Assembly: GCF_016859125.1 (NCBI RefSeq)
Contig: NZ_CP069338.1
Coordinates: 868,001-932,000 of the forward strand
Direction: 5' to 3'
Source of the DNA: Archangium violaceum
GTDB taxonomy: Bacteria; Myxococcota; Myxococcia; Myxococcales; Myxococcaceae
Length of the DNA: 64,000 nt
Shown here: piece after piece, positions 50,645-59,385 of the stretch
Numbering within the stretch: the stretch's first letter is position 1
Layout: every line of letters starts with the position of its first letter
Translations under genes and position numbers: made by a program
The notes under the pieces: model-generated
Told to the model about the DNA's origin: nothing
Databases searched by the model: none
What the model saw: the letters and a program-made list of their open reading frames with translations, nothing else

Positions 50645-50810
50645 GGCCGCGCAGAGTGCGCCCAATGCCGACCGCCTGCAACCGAGCCGTTGGATGACGA
50701 GTCCGGCAGGCTCTCGGTGATCCGCCGAGCCCCAAGCGCCCAGGGATGATTCGTGGGCTGTCAGGAAGCATTTCCCGCCGCGTCTTTTCTCGCTGAAAGG
50801 AGCGGTGCTC

Positions 50811-50909
50811 ATGGCAACGGTGACGAAGCAGAATGCGATGAACCTGGCCCCCGCTCCGGTCTTCTCCGCCGGACCCCGGCTGTATCGCGGCAGTCCATCC
50901 GGTCTCTGA
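50811..50909 (+). CDS. 32-residue ORF upstream of tRNAs
   Basis: ATG 50811 follows AAAGGAG at eight bases, one of the best ribosome-binding sites in the window. The product reads MATVTKQNAMNLAPAPVFSA then GPRLYRGSPSGL, with no signal peptide or membrane segment. It ends 38 bp before a strong terminator. Could be a real micro-protein, a leader peptide, or a peptide precursor; no family recognised. Confidence 0.45.
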   Translation: MATVTKQNAMNLAPAPVFSAGPRLYRGSPSGL

Positions 50910-50946
50910 ATGTCGACGCGTCCTCCCTCCCGAGGCGCTGTCGACC

Positions 50947-50988
50947 AGAGGCCGGGTTCCCGAAGGGGAACCCGGCCTCTCGTTTTTT
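50947..50988 (+). terminator. Rho-independent terminator
   Basis: 15-bp perfect stem (AGAGGCCGGGTTCCC with its complement) and a four-base loop, followed by CGTTTTTT. It ends the transcript of the 32-codon ORF immediately before the tRNA-Gly gene. Confidence 0.92.
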
Positions 50989-50993
50989 CGAAC

Positions 50994-51064
50994 GCGGGCG
51001 TCGTTCAGTGGCAGGACACCGGTCTCCCATACCGGCAACACGGGTTCGAATCCCGTCACCCGCT
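50994..51064 (+). tRNA. tRNA-Gly (anticodon CCC)
   Basis: 71 bases: acceptor GCGGGCG paired with CACCCGC (one C-A mismatch), D-arm TCGTTCAGTGGCAGGACA, anticodon arm CCGGT-CTCCCAT-ACCGG, and T-arm ACGGG TTCGAAT CCCGT. The loop gives anticodon CCC. The discriminator is T; CCA is not encoded. Confidence 0.92.
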
Positions 51065-51074
51065 TCACGTTTCT

Positions 51075-51145
51075 GGGCTCGTAGTTCAGCGGGAGAATTC
51101 TCGGTTTGCACCCGAGAGACCCGGGTTCGAATCCCGGCGGGTCCA
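51075..51145 (+). tRNA. tRNA-Ala (anticodon TGC)
   Basis: 71 bases, ten bases after tRNA-Gly and likely in the same transcript. Acceptor GGGCTCG with CGGGTCC includes G3-T70, the alanine identity pair. Anticodon arm is TCTCGG-TT-TGC-AC-CCGAGA; T-arm CCGGG TTCGAAT CCCGG. Discriminator A; CCA not encoded. Confidence 0.9.
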
Positions 51146-51630
51146 CTTCCTCAGAAGCCGCACTCGATGGCGTCGACGTCGAACCCGGCCCTTCCGGGTT
51201 CAATTCCTAGCAGCCCCGTCTGCATCGAGCCCCCGGTCAGATACCATTGCCCGTCTTCGATCCCGACGGAGACGTACTCGCCCCCCGCCCCGGAAGTTCC
51301 CCCCCAAGGACCCGAGCATGCAGGTGCGCTCGATCACGTCCGACTGGATCTCCGCGCCGAGGAAGTACTTTCAGGTGCACCGATTCGTTCGGGGATGCGC
51401 CTGCCCCCCCACCCGGCTCAATCCGCAAATCGTCGCCTCGTCGAGTCGGCTGGTCTGGTCACTGTCCGTCAGCTCACGCCATGGCCGTTCGTGAACAACG
51501 AAGTGGTGTCAAATGGCCACCCGTACGTATTCGATTTACAGGATTGGTGAGAAATTCTCCTGGAGCCCAACTTCGTTTCCGGACCTCTCAGGGACAGGGT
51601 GTCCACTTCGGGCTCGGGGGGAGAAGCCAG
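51146..51630. other. Intergenic region with a degenerate T-arm-like sequence
   Basis: 485 bp between tRNA-Ala and the NGLAF-repeat lipoprotein. At 51194-51207 CCGGGTTCAATTCC resembles a T-arm of a lost tRNA. No gene is recognised in any frame. The last part carries the promoter and GGGGGAGAAG ribosome-binding site of the lipoprotein. Confidence 0.35.
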
Positions 51631-52521
51631 ATGAAGCGTATGGAATTGCTCGGAGTGCTCCTGCTGACACTCACGGGGGGCTGTGGCGTGCAGGAAATGC
51701 CCACCGCTCCATCCCGGAAGCCCGGCCACACGGTCCAGGACCTCGAGATGGAGAATAGCTTGACGACCAACGGGCTCGCATTCAACGGGCTCGCATTCAA
51801 TGGCCTCGCATTCAATGGCCTCGCATTCAATGGCTTGTCGAGCAGCGTTTTCTCCGCATGGTTCCAGCGGCACCCGGAGGAATCCAACCTCTTCATGAAG
51901 TACCTCGTCCGGTGCGCCGTTCCGCCCGGTCAGACCCGGACGTACTCCCATGGCGGTATCACCTATACCTGGTCCGGCGGCCTGGGGCTGGCGCCGAGCT
52001 GGGCCAGCGGCTCGCCCGTGACCCTGAGGGAACAGCAGGTCGTCAGCGCGTGCCTGGCCGCCCTCGTCAACAAATACGGGCGCAACGTCACCGTCTCCCT
52101 CCTGGGCATGAGCGCGATGGGGCAGCGCATCCCCTACACGGCATCGGAGCTGAACAACTACTCGCTGCGGGAAGCCTGCTTCTTCGGCAACCTCTTCAAC
52201 GACGAGGGGCTCTTCGTCGGTAATGATCAGGGGCTGCTGAGCACGAACCAGAGCAGCTTCCGCGCCTGCGCGCTCTGGGCCCCCAACACGTGCCCGCCGC
52301 TCACCCATATCGGCAGCTGCCACACCAGCTGCCAGCATGACGCCACGGGGACGTACTTCACGCAGTGCACCCGCGGAGGAATCACCTACCCCGCCATCAC
52401 CACCCGGATCCGCCCCCAGGACATCTCCACGTGCGGTGACGGCATTTGTCAGCCCTCCGAGCTCTGCGGCAACAGCAACCGCGCCAGCAGCTGCAAGGAT
52501 TGTGGCAGATGCCCCCGCTGA
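51631..52521 (+). CDS. Lipoprotein with NGLAF repeats and Cys-rich tail
   Basis: 296 residues. Signal KRMELLGVLLLTLTGGCG with lipobox TGGC. Residues 47-68 are four in-frame NGLAF repeats, a form of short asparagine-glycine-leucine repeat seen in paralogous myxobacterial lipoproteins. The middle domain (WFQRHPEESNLFMKYLVRCA, YTWSGGLGLAPSWASGSPVT, ACLAALVNKYGRNVTVSLLG) has regular Cys and aromatic residues. The C-terminus (CGDGICQPSELCGNSN, SCKDCGRCPR) is a Cys-rich motif repeated in many myxobacterial surface proteins. Probably anchored in the outer membrane. Function unknown. Confidence 0.85.
   Translation: MKRMELLGVLLLTLTGGCGVQEMPTAPSRKPGHTVQDLEMENSLTTNGLAFNGLAFNGLAFNGLAFNGLSSSVFSAWFQRHPEESNLFMKYLVRCAVPPGQTRTYSHGGITYTWSGGLGLAPSWASGSPVTLREQQVVSACLAALVNKYGRNVTVSLLGMSAMGQRIPYTASELNNYSLREACFFGNLFNDEGLFVGNDQGLLSTNQSSFRACALWAPNTCPPLTHIGSCHTSCQHDATGTYFTQCTRGGITYPAITTRIRPQDISTCGDGICQPSELCGNSNRASSCKDCGRCPR
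51769..51828 (+). repeat. Four 15-bp in-frame tandem repeats
   Basis: Units AACGGGCTCGCATTC (twice) and AATGGCCTCGCATTC (twice) lie head to tail from 51769. Each encodes NGLAF; a fifth partial unit follows. Such repeats can change copy number by slippage or unequal recombination. Confidence 0.9.
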
Positions 52522-52529
52522 ACCCAGGC

Positions 52530-52730
52530 GATGCGGCTCATTCCGGTGCGGAGCCCCCCGCGGAATTGCCGCGAGGCGTGAGCCCTCCGTGCGCTGGCGC
52601 ACGCAGCCCCGGGGTGTGATCTCCACGCAGGCCTCCGCCTGCCGGACATAGGCACGACAGGGAGAGAGGGAGGCGGCTCCGGGCTCCTCTTCTTGCCGTC
52701 CCCACATGCGACCAGGGCCAGAGAGAGCAT
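52530..52730 (-). pseudogene. Possible decayed small lipoprotein gene
   Basis: Minus-strand ATG 52730 opens LSLALVACGDGKKRSPEPPP, a truncated lipoprotein signal with a Cys at residue 9. A frame change near 52665 leads to SPCRAYVRQAEACVEITPRG and CVRQRTEG, which resembles small Cys-bearing myxobacterial lipoproteins. The signal is too short and the frame is broken, so I treat it as a relic. Confidence 0.35.
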
Positions 52731-52903
52731 CCATCCCTACATCGTCCGCTTTCCCGTGCAACCTCCCGCACTCGCGGCGCTACGCTGGCCATGGGGAGCC
52801 GCACTCGCAGGAAACTCCCGGGACTTCTGCTGGAAACAAGACAGGCCACGCCCCCGGGGAGGGCGCTTGTCGGACGCTCGAACCTGATCTAGTCGGGCAT
52901 TCC

Positions 52904-53422
52904 ATGCAAAGCGAAGCCCTCGTGAGGACAGAACAACCCCAGGACGTCGAGGCCGTGCGGCACGTGAACACGCTCGCTTTCGGGCGAGCCGCGGAGGCAG
53001 CGCTCGTCGATGCGCTTCGCGCCGCGGGTGGCGTCACGCTGTCGCTCGTCGCGGAGGTGGACGGGCAGCTCGTCGGGCACATCCTCTTCTCTCCCGTCGA
53101 GCTCGACAGGAATGGCGACCGTGACGTCGCCGTGGGCCTGGCTCCCATGGCCGTGCTTCCGGACCACCAGCGACACGGCATCGGCTCGAAGCTCATTCGT
53201 GCCGGACTCGACCGGCTTCGCGAGGCCGGGCACGGAGCCGTCGTGGTGCTCGGACATCCCGACTACTACCCGCGCTTCGGCTTCGCACGCGCGAGCCGCT
53301 TCGGCCTGAGGTGGGAGGTGGAGTGCCCTGACGAAGCCTTCATGGCCCTGGAGCTTCGCGAAGGATTTCTTGGTACGCGGCCCGGCATCGTGCGCTACCG
53401 GCCGGAATTCGGCGCGGTGTAA
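52904..53422 (+). CDS. GNAT N-acetyltransferase, YhbS-like
   Basis: 172 residues. RTEQPQDVEAVRHVNTLAFG, LVAEVDGQLVGHILFSPVEL, then the acetyl-CoA site MAVLPDHQRHGIGSKLIRAG and the YhbS-type VVLGHPDYYPRFGFARAS. ATG 52904 chosen; longer upstream frame is not conserved-looking. The serine hydrolase gene follows 30 bp later on the same strand, so they may form an operon. Acceptor unknown. Confidence 0.9.
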   Translation: MQSEALVRTEQPQDVEAVRHVNTLAFGRAAEAALVDALRAAGGVTLSLVAEVDGQLVGHILFSPVELDRNGDRDVAVGLAPMAVLPDHQRHGIGSKLIRAGLDRLREAGHGAVVVLGHPDYYPRFGFARASRFGLRWEVECPDEAFMALELREGFLGTRPGIVRYRPEFGAV

Positions 53423-53452
53423 CGGAATCGGACGCACGAGGAGAATCAACAC

Positions 53453-54688
53453 ATGAAGGAGTTCGGCATCGACATCGACCCGCGAGAGGTCGGCCTGGAC
53501 GCACAGCGACTGCAACGCATCGATACACACTTCCGCCGGTACGTCGACGACGGGCGACTCGCGGGCTGGCAGGTGATGGTTTCACGCCACGGCAAGGTCG
53601 CGCACCTGACGTCGTATGGGCTCGCCGACAGGGAGGCCCATCGCGCGGTGGAGACGGACACCCTCTGGCGCATCTACTCCATGACGAAGCCGATCACCTC
53701 TGTCGCGGCGATGATGCTGTGGGAGCAGGGCGCGTTCGAGCTCTCCGACCCCGTCAGCCGGTGGCTGCCCGAATTCGCCCAGCCGCGCGTCTACGTCGCG
53801 GGGCCCGCGGCCCGCCCCATCACCGTGCCCGCGACCGAACCCATCCGCGTGTGGCACCTGCTCACGCACACCGCGGGGTTGACGTATGGCTTCCACCGGG
53901 TGCACGTCACCGACGAGCTCTACCGGCTCCGCGGCTTCGAGACCGACGCACCCGATGGCTTCGATCTGGCCGCGTGCGTCCGAGCCTGGGCGGAGCTCCC
54001 ACTCGCGTTCCAGCCCGGCGCGGAGTGGAACTACTCGGTGGCCACGGACGTGCTCGGCCGGCTCGTCGAGGTCGTCTCCGGACAGACGCTCGACGCGTTC
54101 TTCGCCGAGCGCATCTTCGAGCCGCTCGGAATGAAGGACACCGCGTTCTGGTGTCCCGAGGACCGGCAGGGACGCCTGGCCGCGCTGTACACGCCCTCCT
54201 CCGGGCCCATCCGGGCGGTCCGCGCCGACACGCTCGGCAAGAAGGTGACGAAGCCGCCCGCCTGGCTGTCGGGCGGTGGCGGACTGGTGTCGACGACGCG
54301 TGACTACACGCGCTTCACCTGGATGCTGCTGAACGGCGGCGAGCTCGAGGGCGCGCGGCTGCTCTCACCGCGTACCCTCCACTACATGACGCGCAATCAC
54401 CTGCCCGGGGGGGCGGACCTCACCGCCTTCGGTCGACCGCTGTTCGCGGAGACACGGTACGACGGAGTCGGGTTCGGGCTCGGCTTCGGCGTGGTCGTCG
54501 ACCCCGTCGCCTACCGCACCCTGACGAGCGTGGGCGAATACCATTGGGGCGGCATGGCGAGCACCGGGTTCTGGGTCGACCCGGAGGAGGACCTGACCGT
54601 CGTCTTCATGACCCAACTGCTCCCCTCGAGCACCTACCCACTCCGCTCACAGCTGCGCCAGCTCGTCTATCAGGCGCTCGTCGATTGA
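53453..54688 (+). CDS. Serine hydrolase of the beta-lactamase/esterase family
   Basis: 411 residues, class C-like fold. Active-site S-x-x-K is SMTK in WRIYSMTKPITSVAAMML; the second motif Y-x-N-like is WNYSVATDVLGRLVEV; third region HWGGMAST stands in the place of K/H-x-G. No signal peptide, so a cytoplasmic esterase is more likely than a beta-lactamase. GAGGAGAATC precedes the ATG. Its stop overlaps the TTG start of the sensor kinase (TTGA), indicating coupling. Confidence 0.88.
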   Translation: MKEFGIDIDPREVGLDAQRLQRIDTHFRRYVDDGRLAGWQVMVSRHGKVAHLTSYGLADREAHRAVETDTLWRIYSMTKPITSVAAMMLWEQGAFELSDPVSRWLPEFAQPRVYVAGPAARPITVPATEPIRVWHLLTHTAGLTYGFHRVHVTDELYRLRGFETDAPDGFDLAACVRAWAELPLAFQPGAEWNYSVATDVLGRLVEVVSGQTLDAFFAERIFEPLGMKDTAFWCPEDRQGRLAALYTPSSGPIRAVRADTLGKKVTKPPAWLSGGGGLVSTTRDYTRFTWMLLNGGELEGARLLSPRTLHYMTRNHLPGGADLTAFGRPLFAETRYDGVGFGLGFGVVVDPVAYRTLTSVGEYHWGGMASTGFWVDPEEDLTVVFMTQLLPSSTYPLRSQLRQLVYQALVD

Positions 54689-55845
54689 GCCTCCCGCCCT
54701 CTTCGCGCCCCGGTGATTCGTTGCCCCTATTCTTGGAAACAGCCGAAGAGCGGCTCCGGGTGGTGCTCCACCTCACGGACAGCATCATCTTCGAGTTCGA
54801 CGCCGAGGGCCGTTACCTCACGGCGTGGACCCGATCCGACGAACTGCTCGCGAAGCCCCGGGAGGAGCTGCTGGGACGCCCCCTCTCCGAGGTGGTCGAT
54901 CCCCATGTCTCCGCCCTGTTCATGGCGAGCATCCAACGCGTGCTGGAGCGGGAGCAGCCCGAGCGCTTCGAGTACTCGTTGGAGATGGCGGGTGGGCGCC
55001 GCTGGTTCAGCGCCGACGCGATGCTGGTGCCGCAACGGAAGAGCGTGGCCTACCTGATCCGGGACATCACCCAGCAGAAGACGCTCGAGCTGCGCCTGCT
55101 CCAGGCGGACCGATTGACGGCGCTGGGGACGTTGGCCGCGGGGGTGGCGCACGAGGTCAACAACCCCCTGGGCTACCTCTCTTCCAATCTCAACTTCGTG
55201 GCGGAGGGGCTCGCGGAGGTACGGCAGGCCCTGGCTGGCGCCACGGGAGTGCCAGAGCTCGCCCGGCTGGAGTCCACGCTGAAGGAGTGTGAAGAGGCGC
55301 TCTCCGAGGCGCAACAGGGCACCTCGCGCATCCGCGAGGTGGTGGGACACCTGAAGACCTTCGCGCGAGGGGATGACACGGGCGCGGAGCAGCGGGCGGA
55401 TGTCCGGCGGGCGATGGAGCTGTCCATCCGCATGGTCCTGCCGGAGCTCCGGCACCGGGCCCGTCTGCTCTGGGAGCCGGTGGAGGTACCGCTGGTGCGC
55501 GGCAACGAAGCGTACCTGGAGCAGGTGTTCCTCAACCTGCTGCTCAACGCCGCCCAGGCCATCCCAGAGGGAGCGCCGGGGGAGAACAGCGTGGAGGCCC
55601 GCGTGCGCGCGGAAGGCGGCAAGGTGGTGATCGAGATCCAGGACACCGGCGAGGGCATCCCTCCCGAGAACCTGAAGCGCATCTTCGATCCGTTCTTCAC
55701 CACCCGGCCCGTGGGCGTGGGAGCGGGCCTGGGGCTGGCCATCTGCCACGGACTCGTCACCACGATGCAGGGAGAGCTCACCGTGGAGAGTACCGTGGGC
55801 AAGGGCACCTGCTTCCGCGTGCTCCTGCCCACCGCTGATACGTGA
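54685..55845 (+). CDS. PAS-domain sensor histidine kinase
   Basis: About 386 residues. A PAS domain (LHLTDSIIFEFDAEGRYLTA, ELLGRPLSEVVDPH) is followed by a HisKA dimerisation helix with the phospho-His in AAGVAHEVNNPLGYL and an ATPase domain (NLLLNAAQAIPEG, IQDTGEGIPPENLKRIFDPF, GLGLAICHGLV). No transmembrane segment: a soluble sensor. A TTG at 54685 overlapping the previous TGA is the most likely start; a second TTG at 54721 is possible. No response regulator is adjacent. The export operon begins 180 bp downstream. Confidence 0.88.
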   Translation: MSLPPSSRPGDSLPLFLETAEERLRVVLHLTDSIIFEFDAEGRYLTAWTRSDELLAKPREELLGRPLSEVVDPHVSALFMASIQRVLEREQPERFEYSLEMAGGRRWFSADAMLVPQRKSVAYLIRDITQQKTLELRLLQADRLTALGTLAAGVAHEVNNPLGYLSSNLNFVAEGLAEVRQALAGATGVPELARLESTLKECEEALSEAQQGTSRIREVVGHLKTFARGDDTGAEQRADVRRAMELSIRMVLPELRHRARLLWEPVEVPLVRGNEAYLEQVFLNLLLNAAQAIPEGAPGENSVEARVRAEGGKVVIEIQDTGEGIPPENLKRIFDPFFTTRPVGVGAGLGLAICHGLVTTMQGELTVESTVGKGTCFRVLLPTADT

Positions 55846-56024
55846 CTCGCCCTGGAGGGTCGCCTTCCGGACACCCCCGATGCGCATGTGTTTGCATGCG
55901 CCCCATCGGATCGGAACAATCCCTCGGCCTCGAGGCAAAACGTCCTTCTCTCCCCCCCTCGATGATCGTGTTCAACCGGCTTCTCGGGGTCGGGGGAACC
56001 TCCGGGAGCCTCTGGAGATGATCG

Positions 56025-57146
56025 ATGAGGCGCGTCCTGCTACTGGCCTGGGTGCTGTGCACGAGCGCGTGTGCATGGGGTCCCGGCATGTATATGGACG
56101 AGGGCGCGTTCCGAGAGCGGTACGCCGGAAAGGCAGACTCGGGCACCGATGACGCATTCGAGATCGTTCCCATCGATGCGGCCCTGTTGAGCAAACAACA
56201 GGAGGCGCGCCTGCGGATGCGGCCCGCCCCGCTGAAGGATCCGCTGGCGGAGCTCGCGGCGGACTACAACTACCGGGTGACCGCGCATGACGTGCTGAGC
56301 GTCATCGTCTGGGACCACCCCGAGCTCACCATCCCAGCGGGCGAGTTCCGCTCCCCCGAGTCCACCGGCCACCCGGTGTCCGCCGATGGGACGATGTTCT
56401 TCCCCCATGCCGGGGTCGTCCAGGTCGCGGGAAAGACGCTGCGGGAGATCCGGGAGCTGCTGACGCAACGGCTGACCCACGTCATCGAGAAGCCGCAGCT
56501 CGACGTGCGCGTGGTGGGCTTCCGGGGTCAGAAGGTCCAAGTCACCGGAGAGGTGGTCGCCCCCAGCAGCATCCCCATCACGGACGTTCCCCTGAGGGTG
56601 CAGGACGCCATCAGCCAGGCACGAGGGCCCACCCTGGAGGCCGACCTGAGTGACGTCACGCTCACCCGGGGCGGAAAGACCTTCACCCTGAATCTACAGG
56701 CGCTCTACGAACAGGGGGACATCAGCCAGAACTGGCTCCTGCAGGACGGAGACATCGTCCACGTCTCCGACCGGAGCCGGAACAAGGTCTTCGTCCTCGG
56801 AGAGGTCCGCAAGCCCTCCTCGCGCGTCATGGTGAAGGGCCGGATGACGCTCGCGGAGGCCATCGGCGACACCGAGGGCTTCGATCCGGTCAGCTCGAAC
56901 CCGGCGAAGGTCTATGTCATCCGCGGGAGCTTCGAGCGGCCCACCATCTACAAACTCGATGCCAGCTCGCCGGATGCGCTCCTGCTCGCGACGCAGTTCC
57001 AACTTCAACCACACGACGTTGTGTTCGTCTCGCCGCACAACTTGACACGTTGGAATCGCATCATCAGTCAAATCCAGCCAACAGTTCAGATGCTCTGGCA
57101 GGCAATAGATATGGGGAACAGGGCGGTCATATACCCGCCCCCATGA
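56025..57146 (+). CDS. Polysaccharide export lipoprotein, Wza-like
   Basis: 373 residues; outer-membrane channel for capsule or exopolysaccharide. Lipoprotein signal (RRVLLLAWVLCTSACA). Similarity to E. coli Wza is close: YNYRVTAHDVLSVIVWDHPE, ADGTMFFPHAGVVQVAGKTL, DVPLRVQDAISQARGPT, KVFVLGEVRKPS, FQLQPHDVVFVSPHNL and the C-terminal amphipathic helix region RWNRIISQIQPTVQMLW. It begins the polysaccharide operon; its stop overlaps the Wzc-like start (ATGA). Confidence 0.93.
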   Translation: MRRVLLLAWVLCTSACAWGPGMYMDEGAFRERYAGKADSGTDDAFEIVPIDAALLSKQQEARLRMRPAPLKDPLAELAADYNYRVTAHDVLSVIVWDHPELTIPAGEFRSPESTGHPVSADGTMFFPHAGVVQVAGKTLREIRELLTQRLTHVIEKPQLDVRVVGFRGQKVQVTGEVVAPSSIPITDVPLRVQDAISQARGPTLEADLSDVTLTRGGKTFTLNLQALYEQGDISQNWLLQDGDIVHVSDRSRNKVFVLGEVRKPSSRVMVKGRMTLAEAIGDTEGFDPVSSNPAKVYVIRGSFERPTIYKLDASSPDALLLATQFQLQPHDVVFVSPHNLTRWNRIISQIQPTVQMLWQAIDMGNRAVIYPPP

Positions 57147-59365
57147 CGAGCCCCCCCAGCCGCGCGGCTCCCACCCGCGCCAGCCCCGGAGCACCCGAAG
57201 ACGAGCTCGATCTGCGCCGGCACCTGGGCATCCTGCTTGAGCGCCGCTGGTCGATCGTCGCGATGCTCGCCCTGACGCTCGTGGGCGGTGTCCTGTACAT
57301 GCTCGCCGCGCCGCCCATCTACCGCGCGAATACCGTCCTCCAGATCGAGAAGAAGGCCAACCGGCTCGGAGAGCTCGACGAGCTGCTCGCGGATCTCTCC
57401 GGAGAGACGTCCACGGAGATGGAGCTCCTCAGCTCACGTGCACTGCTGGGGAGGGTCGTCGACGAGCTCCGGTTGGACGTGGTGGCCACTCCGCGACACT
57501 TTCCGCTGCTGGGCGCGGCACTCGCCCGCGAGCACGAGGGGCCGGGCCTCGCCGAACCCCGGTGGTACCTGGAGCAGTTCGCCTGGGGAGGAGAGCGCAT
57601 CCAGGTGGAGCGGGTGAGCGTGCCACCGGAGCTGGAGGACGTCCCGCTCGAGCTCGTGGCGGGCGAGGCCGGTTCCTACACGCTCCTCGACCCGGACTCC
57701 CACCCGCTCCTCAACGGGCAGGTGGGCGCGCTGGCGGCGACGACACCGGGCTCGGCCCAGCAGGTGGAGCTCCTCGTCTCCGAGCTCGAGGCCCGCCCGG
57801 GGACCCGGTTCTGGGTGACCCGGCGCTCCCGCCTCGAGGTGGTGGAGGAGCTCCAGCGCGCACTGCGTCTGAGCGAGAAGGGCACCAACACCGGCGTCCT
57901 CACCGCCGTCCTCGAGGGGCCGGAGCCGGCGAGGCTCTCCGCGACGCTCGAGGCCATCGCGCACCATTACGTCCGCCAGAATGTCGAGCGCAGGAGCGAG
58001 GAGGCGGAGAGGACGCTGGCGTTCCTCGACACCCAGCTGCCCGGCCTGCGCGAGGAGCTGGAGCGCGCGGAGGCGGCCCTGAGCGCCCACCGCGCCGGGA
58101 AGGGGAGCGTCGATATCGGGCTGGAGGCCCAGGCGATCCTGGAGCGAAGCGTCGATATCGAGAAGTCGCTCTCCGCGCTCTCGCTCGAGCGCTCCGAGCT
58201 ACGACAGCGCTTCACCGACAACCATCCGGTGCTCGTCGCCACGAGCCGGAAGCTGGAGCGGCTGCGGGCCGACCGGGAATCCATCAATGCCCAGCTCAAG
58301 AGCCTGCCGAGCGCGGAGCTCAAGTCGGCCCAGCTCATGCGGGACGTGACGGTCGCCACCGAGCTGTACCTCCAGCTCAACAACAAGGCCCAGGAGTACC
58401 GGGTCCTGAAGTCGAGCATCGCCGGCAACGCGCGGATCCTCGATGAGCCCGTGGTGACCCGCAAGCCGGTGCGCCCCAGCAAGCCGGGCGTGCTCGCTGT
58501 CAGCCTCGTGCTGGGGCTGACGCTCGGAGTCGCGTACGCCTTCGCCCGGCAGGCGCTCCGCCAGGGGGTCTCGGATCCCACCACGCTCGAGGCGGCGCTC
58601 GGGGTGCCTGTCCACGCCGCCATCCCCCTCGGCGGGAGCCGGTCGCGCCGGACCCGCGGAAAGCGGGCATCCGAGCGCGAGGTGCTCACCATCCTGGCCC
58701 GGACCCATCCGCGCGACCTGGTCACCGAGTGCCTGCGCGGCCTGAGGACCCGCCTCCTGTTGGCGCTGAAGGACGCACCCAATAACGTGATCGCCATCAC
58801 CGGGCCGAGCCCGGGAGTGGGCACGTCCTTCGTCGCCGTCAACCTCGCCTGGGTGCTGGCGGACTCCGGCAAGCGCGTCCTGCTCGTGGACGCCAACCTG
58901 CGCGGGGGGCGGCTCCATCGCTATTTCCGGACCGGGCGCGCCCAGGGACTCTCCGAGGTCCTCGGCGGCACGGCCGAGCTGGAGCAAGCGGTGCAGCGGG
59001 TTCCCGGACAGAGCCTGTCCTTCCTGTCCACGGGCGACCTTCCACCCAACCCCGCCGAGCTGCTGATGAGCGACGCCTTCACGGCGCTCGTGGCGCGGAT
59101 GTCGGCCGGGTACGACCTGGTCCTCATCGACACGCCCCCCATCCTGGCGGTGACCGACGCGGCGCTCGTGGGCCGGCACGCGGGCATGAACCTCGCCGTG
59201 GTGCGCGCGGACTCCCACCCGATGAGGGAGATCGCCTCGGCCCTCCACCGGCTCGAGCAGGACGGCGTCCTGGTGAAGGGGGTCGTCTTCAACGGAGTGC
59301 CGCGCTCGGCGACGGGACGCACCGTGAGCGGCATCTACCAGTACGAGTACCCGACCGTGAGCTGA
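57143..59365 (+). CDS. Wzc-like polysaccharide co-polymerase with defective Walker A
   Basis: 740 residues. Two membrane helices frame a periplasmic Wzz domain: first near residue 37 (SIVAMLALTLVGGVLYML), second near 450 (VLAVSLVLGLTLGVAYAF) with PxRPSKPG before it. Coiled-coil helices (about 275-400) lie between. The cytoplasmic kinase-like domain has Walker A' VLLVDANLRGG and Walker B DLVLIDTPPIL, but Walker A reads GPSPGVGTSF where GxGK(T/S) is expected, so the catalytic Lys is Thr. The C-terminal tail YQYEYP holds only three Tyr. I infer it is a co-polymerase with weak or absent tyrosine kinase activity. ATG 57143 overlaps the previous stop. Confidence 0.87.
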   Translation: MTSPPSRAAPTRASPGAPEDELDLRRHLGILLERRWSIVAMLALTLVGGVLYMLAAPPIYRANTVLQIEKKANRLGELDELLADLSGETSTEMELLSSRALLGRVVDELRLDVVATPRHFPLLGAALAREHEGPGLAEPRWYLEQFAWGGERIQVERVSVPPELEDVPLELVAGEAGSYTLLDPDSHPLLNGQVGALAATTPGSAQQVELLVSELEARPGTRFWVTRRSRLEVVEELQRALRLSEKGTNTGVLTAVLEGPEPARLSATLEAIAHHYVRQNVERRSEEAERTLAFLDTQLPGLREELERAEAALSAHRAGKGSVDIGLEAQAILERSVDIEKSLSALSLERSELRQRFTDNHPVLVATSRKLERLRADRESINAQLKSLPSAELKSAQLMRDVTVATELYLQLNNKAQEYRVLKSSIAGNARILDEPVVTRKPVRPSKPGVLAVSLVLGLTLGVAYAFARQALRQGVSDPTTLEAALGVPVHAAIPLGGSRSRRTRGKRASEREVLTILARTHPRDLVTECLRGLRTRLLLALKDAPNNVIAITGPSPGVGTSFVAVNLAWVLADSGKRVLLVDANLRGGRLHRYFRTGRAQGLSEVLGGTAELEQAVQRVPGQSLSFLSTGDLPPNPAELLMSDAFTALVARMSAGYDLVLIDTPPILAVTDAALVGRHAGMNLAVVRADSHPMREIASALHRLEQDGVLVKGVVFNGVPRSATGRTVSGIYQYEYPTVS

Positions 59366-59385
59366 GCGCAGGCTGGAGCCACCCC

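Noticed and set aside
51769-51828. Tandem 15-bp repeats considered as CRISPR or minisatellite
   Set aside because: They are in frame in a lipoprotein gene and encode NGLAF.
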